Assembly: GCF_001298445.1 (NCBI RefSeq)
Contig: NZ_CP012036.1
Coordinates: 667,267 to 731,266 of the forward strand
Length of the DNA stretch: 64,000 bases
Direction: 5' to 3'
From: Nostoc piscinale CENA21
GTDB lineage: Bacteria > Cyanobacteriota > Cyanobacteriia > Cyanobacteriales > Nostocaceae
Within the stretch, counting starts at the first letter, position 1. Each line of letters starts with the position of its first letter. Below are positions 26,875-36,005 of this stretch, piece after piece. The notes beneath the pieces were generated by a model. That model saw only the letters and a program-made list of their open reading frames with translations, was not told the origin of the DNA and did no database searches. A program made the position numbers and the translations under genes.

Positions 26875-27810
26875 ATGGATACATTACTGCATAATTTTAT
26901 TGCAGATATGTATGGGCCGAACTTTCTGCTATTGTATGGTATTGTTATTGCCGCAACTTTGTTATTGTGTGAGCGTTTAGTCCAAGATCCAACAAAAAAT
27001 CAGCCTTTACCCTTAATTCCGGCTGAACCAGATCCTTACAAAATCGCTTACTTGCGTTCTCAAGCCACAGGAATTGCTCATTTAGTATTATTCAACTTGA
27101 TTCAGCAGGGTTATTTGCAAGTCAGCGAACAGACTATCAGTAAAGCATCTAACCATCCTGACATCTCAAATTTACAACTAGTCGAACGGCAAGTTTTTGA
27201 GAAAATTTCTGAACCTGCTACAGCTAAAACATCTCTGTGGTTAGCGACTCAGTGTGTACAGTTATTCTGCAATTCTTATCAAGAAAAGTTGTGTGATGAA
27301 CAACTGCTGTATGGTGCGAAGTGGCAAGAATGGAATATTAAAGTCGGCTTGGTTGGTGCGATGCTAATTTTTGGCTTGGGTGGCTATAAGTTGCTGATAG
27401 CTTTGGGTAAGGGACGCTATAACGTTGGTTTTTTGATAATTATGGGTGTGTCGTCCATTATTTATCTGCTGTGGTATGTGAGTCAGCACAAGTTTCTCAG
27501 CCATTTGGGAAAAAGGTATCTGCAACAACTGCAAACCACCTTCAACAAACTGCGCGAAACTTCTATTGTCAACAACAACTTACTAGTATTAGCACTATTT
27601 GGTGTTGAGTCTTTGGCTGGAACTGCCTACGATGCTTACTATAAAGCGTTCTTTCCGCCAGTTTATTCTACGAGAAGTAGCCGCAGTAGTTCGTCTAGTA
27701 GTTCATGTAGTAGTGGTAGTTCCTGCGGTAGTTCTTGCAGTAGCGGGAGTTCCTGCGGTAGTTCTTGCGGTGGTGGTTGTGGTGGTGGCTGTGGTGGTTG
27801 TGGTGGTTAG
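26875..27810 (+). CDS. TIGR04222-type membrane protein with Ser/Gly/Cys-rich tail (1)
   Basis: This 311-residue protein has one N-terminal transmembrane segment, the signature NQPLPLIPAEPDPYKIAYLRSQ (DPY.iAYLR is the core of the TIGR04222 domain), and two further hydrophobic helices near 160-200. From about residue 264 it ends in a low-complexity tail of Ser, then Gly, with eight Cys in SSC, GSSC and GGGC units. The function is unknown. It is followed after 5 nt by a paralogue and then by a DUF692 enzyme, so the tail is a plausible substrate for cysteine modification. The tail DNA is GGT/AGT-repetitive and produces a false Trp-rich frame. Confidence 0.85.
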   Translation: MDTLLHNFIADMYGPNFLLLYGIVIAATLLLCERLVQDPTKNQPLPLIPAEPDPYKIAYLRSQATGIAHLVLFNLIQQGYLQVSEQTISKASNHPDISNLQLVERQVFEKISEPATAKTSLWLATQCVQLFCNSYQEKLCDEQLLYGAKWQEWNIKVGLVGAMLIFGLGGYKLLIALGKGRYNVGFLIIMGVSSIIYLLWYVSQHKFLSHLGKRYLQQLQTTFNKLRETSIVNNNLLVLALFGVESLAGTAYDAYYKAFFPPVYSTRSSRSSSSSSSCSSGSSCGSSCSSGSSCGSSCGGGCGGGCGGCGG

Positions 27811-27815
27811 AGAAA

Positions 27816-28856
27816 ATGTTAACTAAACCTGTACCAAGCACAGTTATAAAATCGCTAATACTCAAGTTATTCATTATCTTACTGGTAATTTGTTTAGTGG
27901 TGGCGATCGCTAACATCATCACAGACATGAATAACGTTGATTTTCTGCGATTTTATGGTGCTGTTGTCATCATCACGGCGTTAGTTGGTCGCTGGTTTAT
28001 GCAAGATCATACGAGAAATCAACCTTTACCCCTCATTCCCTCTGAACCAGATCCTTATAAAATCGCTTACTTGCGTTCTCAAGAAATGGGAGTAGCAAAG
28101 GTAGCAGTGATGGACTTGTCACAGCGCGGTTATTTACAAATCACGGAAGACTCTATCCAACAAGCAGAAAATCATCCTGATGTATCTCTGCTAACAACCA
28201 TACAACGTGAAGCATTTGATTGGTTCACTACACCAACAACACCAAGAACATCTGGATGGTTATTAGCTAGAAAATTGCAGCCGCACTGCACAGTTTATCA
28301 ACAGCAATTACAAAATGAACAACTACTAACTTCTGAACAAATGCAAGTCCGAAAAGAGTTAGTTAGTTTTATCGGGATTTCTATCATTCTGATGCTAGGT
28401 GGCTTTAAATTGGTAGTAGCGTTATTAGATGATTCCCATAATGTCGCTTATCTCATCATTGTGGGAATATTTTCGGTTTATTTTCTCCATAGTCTCTCTC
28501 AAATACCTCGTCTTAGCACGCTGGGGAAAAATTACCTCAAACAACTCGAAACCACATTTGGACAATTAAAACCGAAAATTCAAGCTGATATCCCAGAAGT
28601 AACCTTCGCGCAGTTAAGACAAAAAGTAGAAATTGGTATTCCTTCGGAATTGGAATACAAATTGGCTGTCGCACTTTATGGCTTTGAGTTACTCGCTGGA
28701 AGTCGCTACGACAGATATCAAAATATTTTTGTACCTGTGATAAATACCGCCAGTAGACAAAATAGTAGTTCTGGTGGCTGTGGCGGTGGTGGTTGTAGTG
28801 GTGGTTGTAGCGGTTCCTGCTGTGGTGGTGGTTGTGGCGGTTGTGGTGGAGACTAA
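27816..28856 (+). CDS. TIGR04222-type membrane protein with Gly/Cys-rich tail (2)
   Basis: A paralogue of the preceding protein, about 346 residues from the ATG at 27816 (MLTKPVPSTV). An in-frame ATG 51 nt upstream would encode a Trp-repeat artefact. It has two N-terminal hydrophobic segments, NQPLPLIPSEPDPYKIAYLR, two more helices near 190-225, and a C-terminal tail with seven Cys in GGC, SGSCC and GGGC units. It lies 5 nt after the first copy and 3 nt before the DUF692 gene, so the three are translationally coupled. Tandem duplication with tail divergence suggests two related substrates or subunits. Confidence 0.85.
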   Translation: MLTKPVPSTVIKSLILKLFIILLVICLVVAIANIITDMNNVDFLRFYGAVVIITALVGRWFMQDHTRNQPLPLIPSEPDPYKIAYLRSQEMGVAKVAVMDLSQRGYLQITEDSIQQAENHPDVSLLTTIQREAFDWFTTPTTPRTSGWLLARKLQPHCTVYQQQLQNEQLLTSEQMQVRKELVSFIGISIILMLGGFKLVVALLDDSHNVAYLIIVGIFSVYFLHSLSQIPRLSTLGKNYLKQLETTFGQLKPKIQADIPEVTFAQLRQKVEIGIPSELEYKLAVALYGFELLAGSRYDRYQNIFVPVINTASRQNSSSGGCGGGGCSGGCSGSCCGGGCGGCGGD

Positions 28857-28859
28857 AAA

Positions 28860-29705
28860 ATGATGTTATCTCAACTTCCTACTTTGGGTGTCGGGTTGGG
28901 TTTTCGAGAACCATTCAAAAGTGATTTGTTTCTCAACCGTCAACAAGTGGACTTTCTGGAAATTGTGGCGGAACATTATCTGGATGCACCAGTACAAAAA
29001 CAACAAGAGTTAGAAATACTGGCTGCACATTTTCCGATAATTCCCCACGCCATTAATTTGTCGCTGGGTAGTGCAGAAGGTGTAGATACAGATTATTTAC
29101 GCAAACTTGCTGCACTCATTCAACAACTTAACCCGCCTTGGTGGAGTGAACATATTTGTTTTACCAAAGCTGGCGGTGTGGATATTGGGCATTTATCACC
29201 CTTACCTTACACCAAAGAGGCGGTAGATATACTCTGTCGCAATATTGCCGAAGTGCGGCGCTTTGTTGATGTGCCGTTAATTCTGGAAAATATTACCTAT
29301 ATGGTAAAACTTCCTGGTGCAGAGATGACCGAAGCTCAATTTTTGGCGGAAGTGGTAGAACGTGCTGACTGTGGTTTGCTGTTGGATGTGACGAATTTAC
29401 ATACCAATGCAGTGAATTATGGTTATGATGTGCATGATTTTCTCAATGATTTACCTTGGGAACGTGTTGTGCAGTTGCATTTCGTCGGCGGACATTGGCA
29501 TGATGGGGTATTAATTGATAGTCATTCCCAGTCAACTCCTGCGGAAGTTTGGCAAATAATGGCGGAAGTGGTAGCCCGTATTCCCGTGAAAGGGATAGTG
29601 TTAGAACGGGATGAAAATTTACCTCCGTTTACAGAAATAGTCCAAGAATTGCAGACAGCACGAGAAATTCTCATACCAAGTTGCTGGGGTGGGAGTGGGG
29701 AATAA
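28860..29705 (+). CDS. DUF692 / MNIO-family (multinuclear non-heme iron oxidase) enzyme
   Basis: This 281-residue TIM-barrel protein of the MbnB/TglH/BufB family opens LGVGLGFREPF, then has LEIVAEHYLD, HAINLSLG, WWSEHICF, GHLSPLPYT, LILENITYM, LLLDVTNLHTNA, QLHFVGGH, DSHSQSTP and LERDENLP. Together these give the His/Glu/Asp/Asn ligands of the multi-iron site. Characterised members oxidise cysteine in ribosomal peptides, for example to oxazolone/thioamide (methanobactin), to excise the cysteine beta-carbon (TglH), or to thiooxazole (bufferins). Here the adjacent Cys-rich membrane proteins are the obvious candidate substrates (inference). Confidence 0.92.
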   Translation: MMLSQLPTLGVGLGFREPFKSDLFLNRQQVDFLEIVAEHYLDAPVQKQQELEILAAHFPIIPHAINLSLGSAEGVDTDYLRKLAALIQQLNPPWWSEHICFTKAGGVDIGHLSPLPYTKEAVDILCRNIAEVRRFVDVPLILENITYMVKLPGAEMTEAQFLAEVVERADCGLLLDVTNLHTNAVNYGYDVHDFLNDLPWERVVQLHFVGGHWHDGVLIDSHSQSTPAEVWQIMAEVVARIPVKGIVLERDENLPPFTEIVQELQTAREILIPSCWGGSGE

Positions 29706-30066
29706 TATTGATGACAAAACGAACCGCAAAGGACGCAAAGGACACGAAGTTAAGAGAGTTTGAGAGAGTTGTTGCGTAATTCCCATACAGGACTTACACA
29801 AAAATCGTCAAAAAATCTAATTTATCGAACCGCCAAGTCGCCAAGAACGCCAAGAAATCGTAGAGTTTGCGTAAGTCATATATACAAATTAGGCTTTGCA
29901 TAAATGCGGGATGAGATCATAAAATTCCACTTTTAAAACTCTTGCTCTTTGCGCCTTTGCGTCTACCGCAAGCGGAACGCCTAGCGGCGAATGCGTGAGA
30001 CAAAAATCATCCTCGTAATTAGCAACACCACAAATTAAATACTTAACAGCTTAGGAGTTATCAAAG
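29706..30066. other. 361-bp intergenic region with dispersed repeat fragments
   Basis: It contains GCAAAGGACGCAAAGGAC and CGCCAAGTCGCCAAGAACGC-type repeats and GC-rich small palindromes (GCAAGCGGAACGCCTAGC) that recur in the window. No ORF is supported. AGGAG at 30052-30056 serves the next gene. The repeat insertion separates the partner protein from an otherwise tight operon. Confidence 0.55.
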
Positions 30067-30648
30067 ATGGGGTTAGCACAAACCCAGCAAGTTTTAGCCC
30101 AGCTTTACACCAATACTGAATTTCGAGGGCGTTTTTTTGCCAACCCCCAAGCAGTGGGTGTGGAGTTTGGTTTGAGTGATGCTGAAGTGCAGCAGTTAGC
30201 TGAAGTTTCATCACAGGAAGTCAATATATTTGCTAATTCTCTGAAGTGGAAGCGGTTAGGGGAAATACGGGAATTATTACCGCGCACTGCTAAGGTGTTG
30301 GGGAAAAATTTTAATACTTTGTTTTGGCGATATGCGGAAACTTATTTACCGACGGGAATTAAAAAACATCGGGATGATGCGATCGCTTTTGCTAACTTTA
30401 TGATTAAGGTGGCGCAAAATGAAAATTTAGCACCTGCTTGGATAGGTGATTTAGTCAGGTATGAACAAACCTGGTTGTTAACTTATGAACCAGGGATTTG
30501 TTTAAAATTTTGTTGGTTGCGTTACGCCATCCATCGTGATTTTACTGCAAAACCAACTTTGGCAATCTGGTGGCGTTGGTCGGAGCGATCGCAGTTACGT
30601 CATATAATATTATCTCACGCAGAGACGCAAAGGCGCGGAGAGTATTAG
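30067..30648 (+). CDS. unknown protein, candidate partner of the MNIO enzyme
   Basis: This 193-residue protein begins LAQLYTNTEFRGRFFANPQA, followed by EFGLSDAEVQQLAEV, a short helical domain like the LigA/Nif11-type starts of RiPP-related proteins. A helical second domain follows (KNFNTLFWRYAETYLP, KHRDDAIAFANFMI). MNIO enzymes usually need a small partner encoded next door (MbnC, TglI, BufC) for substrate binding. Position and two-domain form make this the best candidate. The last ~10 residues (AETQRRGEY) come from a dispersed repeat. No sequence proof of partnership is visible. Confidence 0.6.
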   Translation: MGLAQTQQVLAQLYTNTEFRGRFFANPQAVGVEFGLSDAEVQQLAEVSSQEVNIFANSLKWKRLGEIRELLPRTAKVLGKNFNTLFWRYAETYLPTGIKKHRDDAIAFANFMIKVAQNENLAPAWIGDLVRYEQTWLLTYEPGICLKFCWLRYAIHRDFTAKPTLAIWWRWSERSQLRHIILSHAETQRRGEY

Positions 30649-30669
30649 GAGTTGTATATTACTTGACTA

Positions 30670-31107
30670 ATGAACAAAATAGACCGCCAGAGAGAACATC
30701 AAGCCAATGAACGAACCTTTTTAGCTTGGTTGAGAACTTCTATTGCCTTAATTGGTTTTGGTTTTGCTATTGCAAGGTTTGGTCTATTTTTACGCCAATT
30801 AAATACAGCCATTACCCAACAGGAACCTGTGGTTCATCCCCTATTTAACTCGGAAAATTTAGGAGTTGCTTTAGTAATTGTGGGAGTAAGTGCGATCGCC
30901 TTAGCCGCGTGGCGATATAATCAGGTTTTCTGGCAAATTGAACGGGGAGATTATCAACCCAATCGTTTAGCAGTGTGGATTCTCACAGCAGTGGTGATGA
31001 TTTTAGGTTTACTGAGTATTCCTTTATTATTTTTACGCAATCATCTGACACCACGCCCATCTTCCATACCACCCCAGCCCCAGACTAAAAATATTAACCC
31101 AGAATAA
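30670..31107 (+). CDS. DUF202 (YidH-like) membrane protein
   Basis: This 145-residue protein has the DUF202 opening REHQANERTFLAWLRTSIAL followed by three hydrophobic segments; ALAAWRYNQVFWQIE between the second and third is also typical. The function of the family is unknown. It follows the putative MNIO partner by about 20 nt and may share its transcript, but DUF202 genes occur in many contexts. Confidence 0.82.
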   Translation: MNKIDRQREHQANERTFLAWLRTSIALIGFGFAIARFGLFLRQLNTAITQQEPVVHPLFNSENLGVALVIVGVSAIALAAWRYNQVFWQIERGDYQPNRLAVWILTAVVMILGLLSIPLLFLRNHLTPRPSSIPPQPQTKNINPE

Positions 31108-31586
31108 TTAATGATTTATTTGTGACCATAGACATATTTAAATTATGACTATTGGCATATTTTTCAAATTAATTTTGTGCTTTTAAATATCAGCCGCTAA
31201 AATTTTAGAATAGATTAATTAGGCAGATAAAACTGTTTTGAAAACTCAAATCAGTCCCCGCACCTCTACCCCCACAAATCAAAAGCATCTATTGAAAAGT
31301 CTTGAATAGAGATTGTTCCTGCCCTTGAGTACATCGTTAATAGATATTATTAAATAAAGTATTTCGGATGAGATACTAAGAGCATACAATCACTATTTAG
31401 AGTCAACTCTAAAGCCAGCAAGTGGTCAATCAAATATTATCCTAACCAGGGATAATCCTACCTATACATATTGGATTTTCCAGTTGGATACAGCTAACAT
31501 GAATCACCAACTTCCAGGCTTTAACTATTTCTAATTAGTACCACAACGCTGTCTGATAGTGCCGTTTAAAGGCTAGGACTACAATT
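31108..31586. promoter_or_regulatory. 479-bp leader of nifJ with an inverted repeat
   Basis: AT-rich region upstream of nifJ. ATTATCC (31436-31442) and GGATAAT (31450-31456) form a 7-bp inverted repeat with a 7-nt spacer, the size of an operator. I found no clear NtcA box (GTA-N8-TAC). Nothing coding is seen. Confidence 0.35.
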
Positions 31587-34500
31587 ATGAGTCAAACCTT
31601 TGCAACCATCGACGGGAATGAAGCTGTTGCCCGTGTTGCTTACAAATTAAATGAAGTAATTGCTATTTATCCTATTACCCCCTCTTCCGCGATGGGTGAA
31701 TGGGCGGATGCTTGGTCAGCAGAAGGTCGTCCCAATCTTTGGGGTACGGTTCCCAGCGTTGTGCAGATGCAAAGTGAAGGTGGTGCGGCTGGCGCAGTTC
31801 ATGGGGCATTACAAACAGGTTCTCTGAGTACCACATTTACGGCTTCTCAGGGGCTATTGTTAATGATTCCTAACCTCTACAAAATTGCGGGGGAACTCAC
31901 TAGCACAGTTGTTCATGTGGCTGCACGCTCATTGGCTACTCACGCTTTATCCATTTTCGGCGATCATAGTGATGTAATGGCGGCGCGGGCGACTGGCTTT
32001 GCCTTGTTGTGTTCCGCTTCAGTGCAAGAAAGTCACGACTTAGCCCTCATCGCCCATGCAGTGACTCTCAAATCCAGAGTTTCGTTTATGCACTTTTTTG
32101 ACGGGTTCCGCACCTCTCATGAAGTGCAGAAGGTGAAATTACTGGCGGATGACGATATTAAATCGCTCATTCCCGACGAATTAATCTTAGAACACCGCGC
32201 CCGTGCTTTAACCCCAGACCGCCCTGTGTTGCGGGGTACTGCCCAAAACCCAGATGTTTATTTCCAATCGCGGGAAGGCGCAAACCCTTACTATAACGCC
32301 TGTCCAGAGATTGTCCAAGATATCATGGATCAATTTGGCGATCGCACAGGTAGATATTACCGCATTTTTGAATATCACGGTGCTGAAGATGCGGAACGGG
32401 TAATTGTCATCATGGGTTCTGGTTGTGAAACCGTCCATGAAACAGTTGATTATCTCAACGCCCGTGGGGAAAAAGTCGGCGTGGTGAAAGTACGCCTCTA
32501 CCGTCCCTTTGATATCCAAAGGTTTGTGCAAATGTTACCAGAAACTGTACAAGCGATCGCGGTTTTAGACCGCACCAAAGAAGCAGGTAGCACAGGCGAA
32601 CCACTATATCTCGATGTGGTCGCAGCTATCCACGAAATCTATGCTGAACGCGGTAGTGGTAGAGACAAGGTTCCCTCAGAAATTGTTGCTGCCCGTGGTA
32701 GTGGCAGAGATGAGGTTCCCTCGGAAATTGTCGCTGCCCGTGGTAGCGGTAGAGATGAGGTTCCCTCAGAAATTGTCGCTGCCCGTGGCAGTGGTCGAGA
32801 TCAAGTCCCACCGATGATTATCTGTGGTCGTTACGGTCTTTCCTCCAAGGAATTTACTCCCGCAATGGTGAAGGCCGTTTTCGACAACTTATCTCAACCA
32901 AAACCAAAAAATCATTTCACTGTGGGTATTCACGATGATGTTACCCACACTTCCCTTTCCTTTGACCCCAACTTTTCCATCGAACCCGATAGCGTCGTCC
33001 GGGCGATGTTCTACGGCTTGGGTTCCGATGGTACGGTGGGGGCGAATAAAAACTCCATCAAAATTATCGGCGAGGGAACCGATAACTACGCCCAAGGTTA
33101 CTTTGTCTACGACTCGAAAAAATCCGGTTCCATGACCGTATCTCACCTGCGGTTCGGGCCGCAACCGATACGGTCTACCTACCTGATAGACAAAGCTAAC
33201 TTTATTGGCTGTCACCACTGGGTATTTCTAGAAAAGGTGGATGTGCTGCAAGGGGCGGCAACTGGGGCAACCATTTTGTTAAACAGTCCTTTTGATAAAG
33301 AAACGGTTTGGCAAAATCTCCCCCTCAAAGTGCGACAGCAAATTTTAGAGAAGCAACTGAAATTGTATGTAATTAATGCCAACCAAGTCGCCCGTGAAAG
33401 TGGCATGGGGGGACGCATCAATACAATTATGCAGGTGTGCTTTTTTGCTTTAGCCGGGGTATTGCCACAAGCAGAAGCGATCGCCAAAATTAAAAAGGCG
33501 ATCGAAAAGACATACAGTAAAAAAAGGTGCAGATATCGTCCGCATGAATATGCAAGCGGTCGATATGACCCTGGATAATCTGCATCAAGTCAATATCCCC
33601 ACCGCCGAACAAGGTAAATGGCTAGATGAAGAACTATTCTCGACCAATTCCTTACCTGTGAGTGCGCCCGAATTTATCCAAGAAGTCCTCGGTAAAATCA
33701 TGGTTTGGCAAGGTGATGATTTACCTGTCAGTGCCTTACCAGCAGATGGAACCTTCCCCACAGGTACAGCCAAGTGGGAAAAACGCAACGTCGCCCAAGA
33801 AATCCCCGTTTGGGAACCGGATGTCTGCGTACAATGCAGTAAATGTGTGATGGTTTGTCCGCACAGTGCTATCCGTGGCAAAGTTTATCAAGAAAGTGAA
33901 TTAGCTAATGCACCATCCGCCTTTAAGTCGGTGAATGCCAAAGATAAAGATTTTAATCATCAAAAGTTTACTATTCAAGTTTCCCCCGAAGATTGTACAG
34001 GTTGCGCTATTTGTGTAAATATTTGTCCTGCTAAAAGTAAATCTGAACCAACGAAAAAAGCCATTAATATGGCGCAGCAACTCCCTTTAAGAGAACAAGA
34101 AAAGCAAAACTGGGATTTCTTTTTAAACTTACCTAATCCCGACCGGAGAAATTTAAAATTAAACCAAATTCGTCAACAACAATTACAAGAACCCTTATTT
34201 GAATTTTCTGGTGCTTGCGCTGGTTGTGGTGAGACACCTTATTTAAAATTATTAACCCAATTGTTTGGCGATCGCTCAGTTATTGCTAACGCCACAGGCT
34301 GTTCTTCCATCTACGGCGGCAACCTCCCCACCACCCCTTGGACAACCAATGCCGATGGACGCGGCCCCGCTTGGTCGAATAGTTTATTTGAAGATAACGC
34401 CGAATTTGGTTTTGGTTATCGCTTATCTATAGATAAACAAGCCGAATTTGCCGCCGAATTATTACAACAACTCAGCAGTGAAGTCGGCGATAATCTCGTT

Positions 34501-35316
34501 CATGCCATACTCAGTGCCGAACAAAAAAATGAAGCAGATATTTGGGAACAACGAGAAAGAGTTGCCTTATTAAAAGATAAATTAGATCACATTTTAACTG
34601 CTGCGATCGACGCTAATTTAAAATCTAAAATTATCAATTTAAAATCAATTGCAGATTACCTAGTTAAGAAAAGCGTCTGGATTATCGGCGGTGATGGTTG
34701 GGCGTATGATATTGACTTTGGCGGTATTGACCATGTGTTAGCCAGTGGTCGCAACGTCAATATTTTGGTAATGGATACAGAAGTATATTCTAATACTGGC
34801 GGTCAATCTTCCAAAGCCACCCCCAAAGCAGCAGTAGCCAAATTTGCCGCCAGTGGTAAGCCTGCACCCAAAAAAGACTTAGGCTTAATGGCCATGAACT
34901 ACGGTAATGTCTACGTAGCCAGTGTAGCTTTAGGCGCAAAAGATGACCACACTCTCAAAGCCTTTTTAGAAGCCGAAGCTTACGAAGGCCCATCATTAAT
35001 TATTGCCTACAGCCATTGCATCGCCCACGGCATCAACATGACCACCGGAATGAATCACCAAAAAGCCTTGATAGAATCAGGACGTTGGTTGTTGTATCGC
35101 CACAATCCCCTATTAAAAGAACAAGGTAAGAACCCCTTACAATTAGATATGCGCCCTCCAACGCAATCTGTAGAAGCATCAATGTATCAAGAAAATCGCT
35201 TCAAAATGCTCACCAAGAGTAAACCAGAAATTGCCAAGCAGTTGTTAGAACAAGCACAAGCCGAAGTTGATGCACGCTGGCAAATGTATCAATATCTGGC
35301 AGACAGGAATTTTTAG
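31587..35316 (+). CDS. nifJ: pyruvate:ferredoxin/flavodoxin oxidoreductase NifJ, frame interrupted at a 7-A run
   Basis: NifJ oxidises pyruvate with CoA to acetyl-CoA and CO2 and reduces ferredoxin or flavodoxin; it feeds nitrogenase or fermentation. The first frame has the N-terminal thiamine-enzyme part (VIAIYPITPSSAMGEWAD). The second has two 4Fe-4S sites (CVQCSKCVMVCPH, CTGCAICVNICPA), ACAGCGETPYLKLL and the TPP site (GGDGWAYDIDFGG). At 33519-33525 seven As put the frame out. Six would give TYSKKGADIVRMNMQ and a continuous ~1242-residue protein. Residues ~356-400 are three 15-residue repeats (GSGRDxVPSEIVAAR) not found in the family. Confidence 0.93.
32652..32811 (+). repeat. 45-bp tandem repeat within nifJ
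   Basis: Three units (32652-32696, 32697-32741, 32742-32786) and a partial fourth each encode GSGRDxVPSEIVAAR. Differences are mostly synonymous (GGTAGT, GGTAGC, GGCAGT). The insert sits just before PPMIICGRYGL. Confidence 0.9.
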
Positions 35317-35381
35317 GAATCACCTTGATGGGAAAAGGGTGATGTTATGCTAGACAGAAAAGGGTTTGGAACTAAAATCTA

Positions 35382-35591
35382 ATGAAGACTCGTAGCTTTA
35401 CAGTGATTCTTTACAAAGAAGATGATGTGTATATAGCTGAGTGTCCAGAAGTTGGCACGGTAGATCAAGGAGAGACAATTGAACAAGCGATCGCGGGTTT
35501 GAAAGAAGCGACGCAGCTCTACTTAGAAGAATTTCCCCTACCTGAAACATCTCCTAGATTTGTGACTAGCATTGAAGTCAGTTATGCCTAA
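35382..35591 (+). CDS. hicB: HicB-family antitoxin
   Basis: This 69-residue protein has the HicB fold pattern: FTVILYKEDDVYIAECPEV, then GETIEQAIAGLKEATQLYLEE. It overlaps the downstream HicA frame by 8 bp. HicB neutralises HicA and often represses the operon. It is short and lacks a separate DNA-binding domain, as in many cyanobacterial copies. Confidence 0.85.
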   Translation: MKTRSFTVILYKEDDVYIAECPEVGTVDQGETIEQAIAGLKEATQLYLEEFPLPETSPRFVTSIEVSYA

Positions 35592-35811
35592 GCTACCACG
35601 AATCTCAAGCAGAGAAGCAATTCGCGCCCTGGAGCGGTTAGGATTTGAGCAAGTTCGTCAAACAGGTAGTCATGTTGTGATGAAAAAGGCGATCGCAGAA
35701 GGTGAAATAGGCTGCGTTGTCCCTGTGCATCAGGAATTGAAGGTTGGTACTTTGAGCGGCATTCTTAAGCAAGCACAAGTTACAGTCGAAGAGTTTATTG
35801 ATAACCTATGA
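35584..35811 (+). CDS. hicA: HicA-family mRNA interferase toxin
   Basis: This 75-residue protein from ATG at 35584 has the double-stranded-RNA-binding-like HicA fold: REAIRALERLGFEQVRQTGS with the catalytic His in GSHVVMKK, and TLSGILKQAQVTVEEF. HicA cleaves mRNA. The gene order hicB-hicA is reversed from the E. coli order but common in cyanobacteria. A longer in-frame start 12 nt upstream would overlap hicB more. Confidence 0.87.
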   Translation: MPKLPRISSREAIRALERLGFEQVRQTGSHVVMKKAIAEGEIGCVVPVHQELKVGTLSGILKQAQVTVEEFIDNL

Positions 35812-36005
35812 GGTCTAACAACTGTGTTGTCTAGTAAGAGTCTTCTGGTGGACATAGGTAAAAAGTTAGGTTAATTACACAGTAATTTTTCCGAGTATTA
35901 GGTAATTGTATGAAAAATTTTTGTATACTAATGCAGTTATGCTGATTATATCCAAAATAATCTACTGAATAATTGCTTTTATCTTGCTGATAAGAAAGTA
36001 GCGTT

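Noticed and set aside
27599..27928. Overlapping frames across the Cys-tail DNA, encoding Trp-rich, Val-rich or His/Asn-rich peptides
   Set aside because: These are alternate frames of the GGT/AGT repeat encoding the Cys-rich tail; low complexity, no start context and overlap with two real genes.
31108..31586. NtcA-binding site upstream of nifJ
   Set aside because: No GTA-N8-TAC with a properly spaced -10 element was found by eye.
32614..32817. Small frames on both strands over the nifJ repeat
   Set aside because: Alternate translations of the 45-bp tandem repeat within nifJ.
35319..35346. Terminator behind nifJ (ATCACC...GGGTGAT)
   Set aside because: Stem of only 6-7 bp with a long loop and no T-run.
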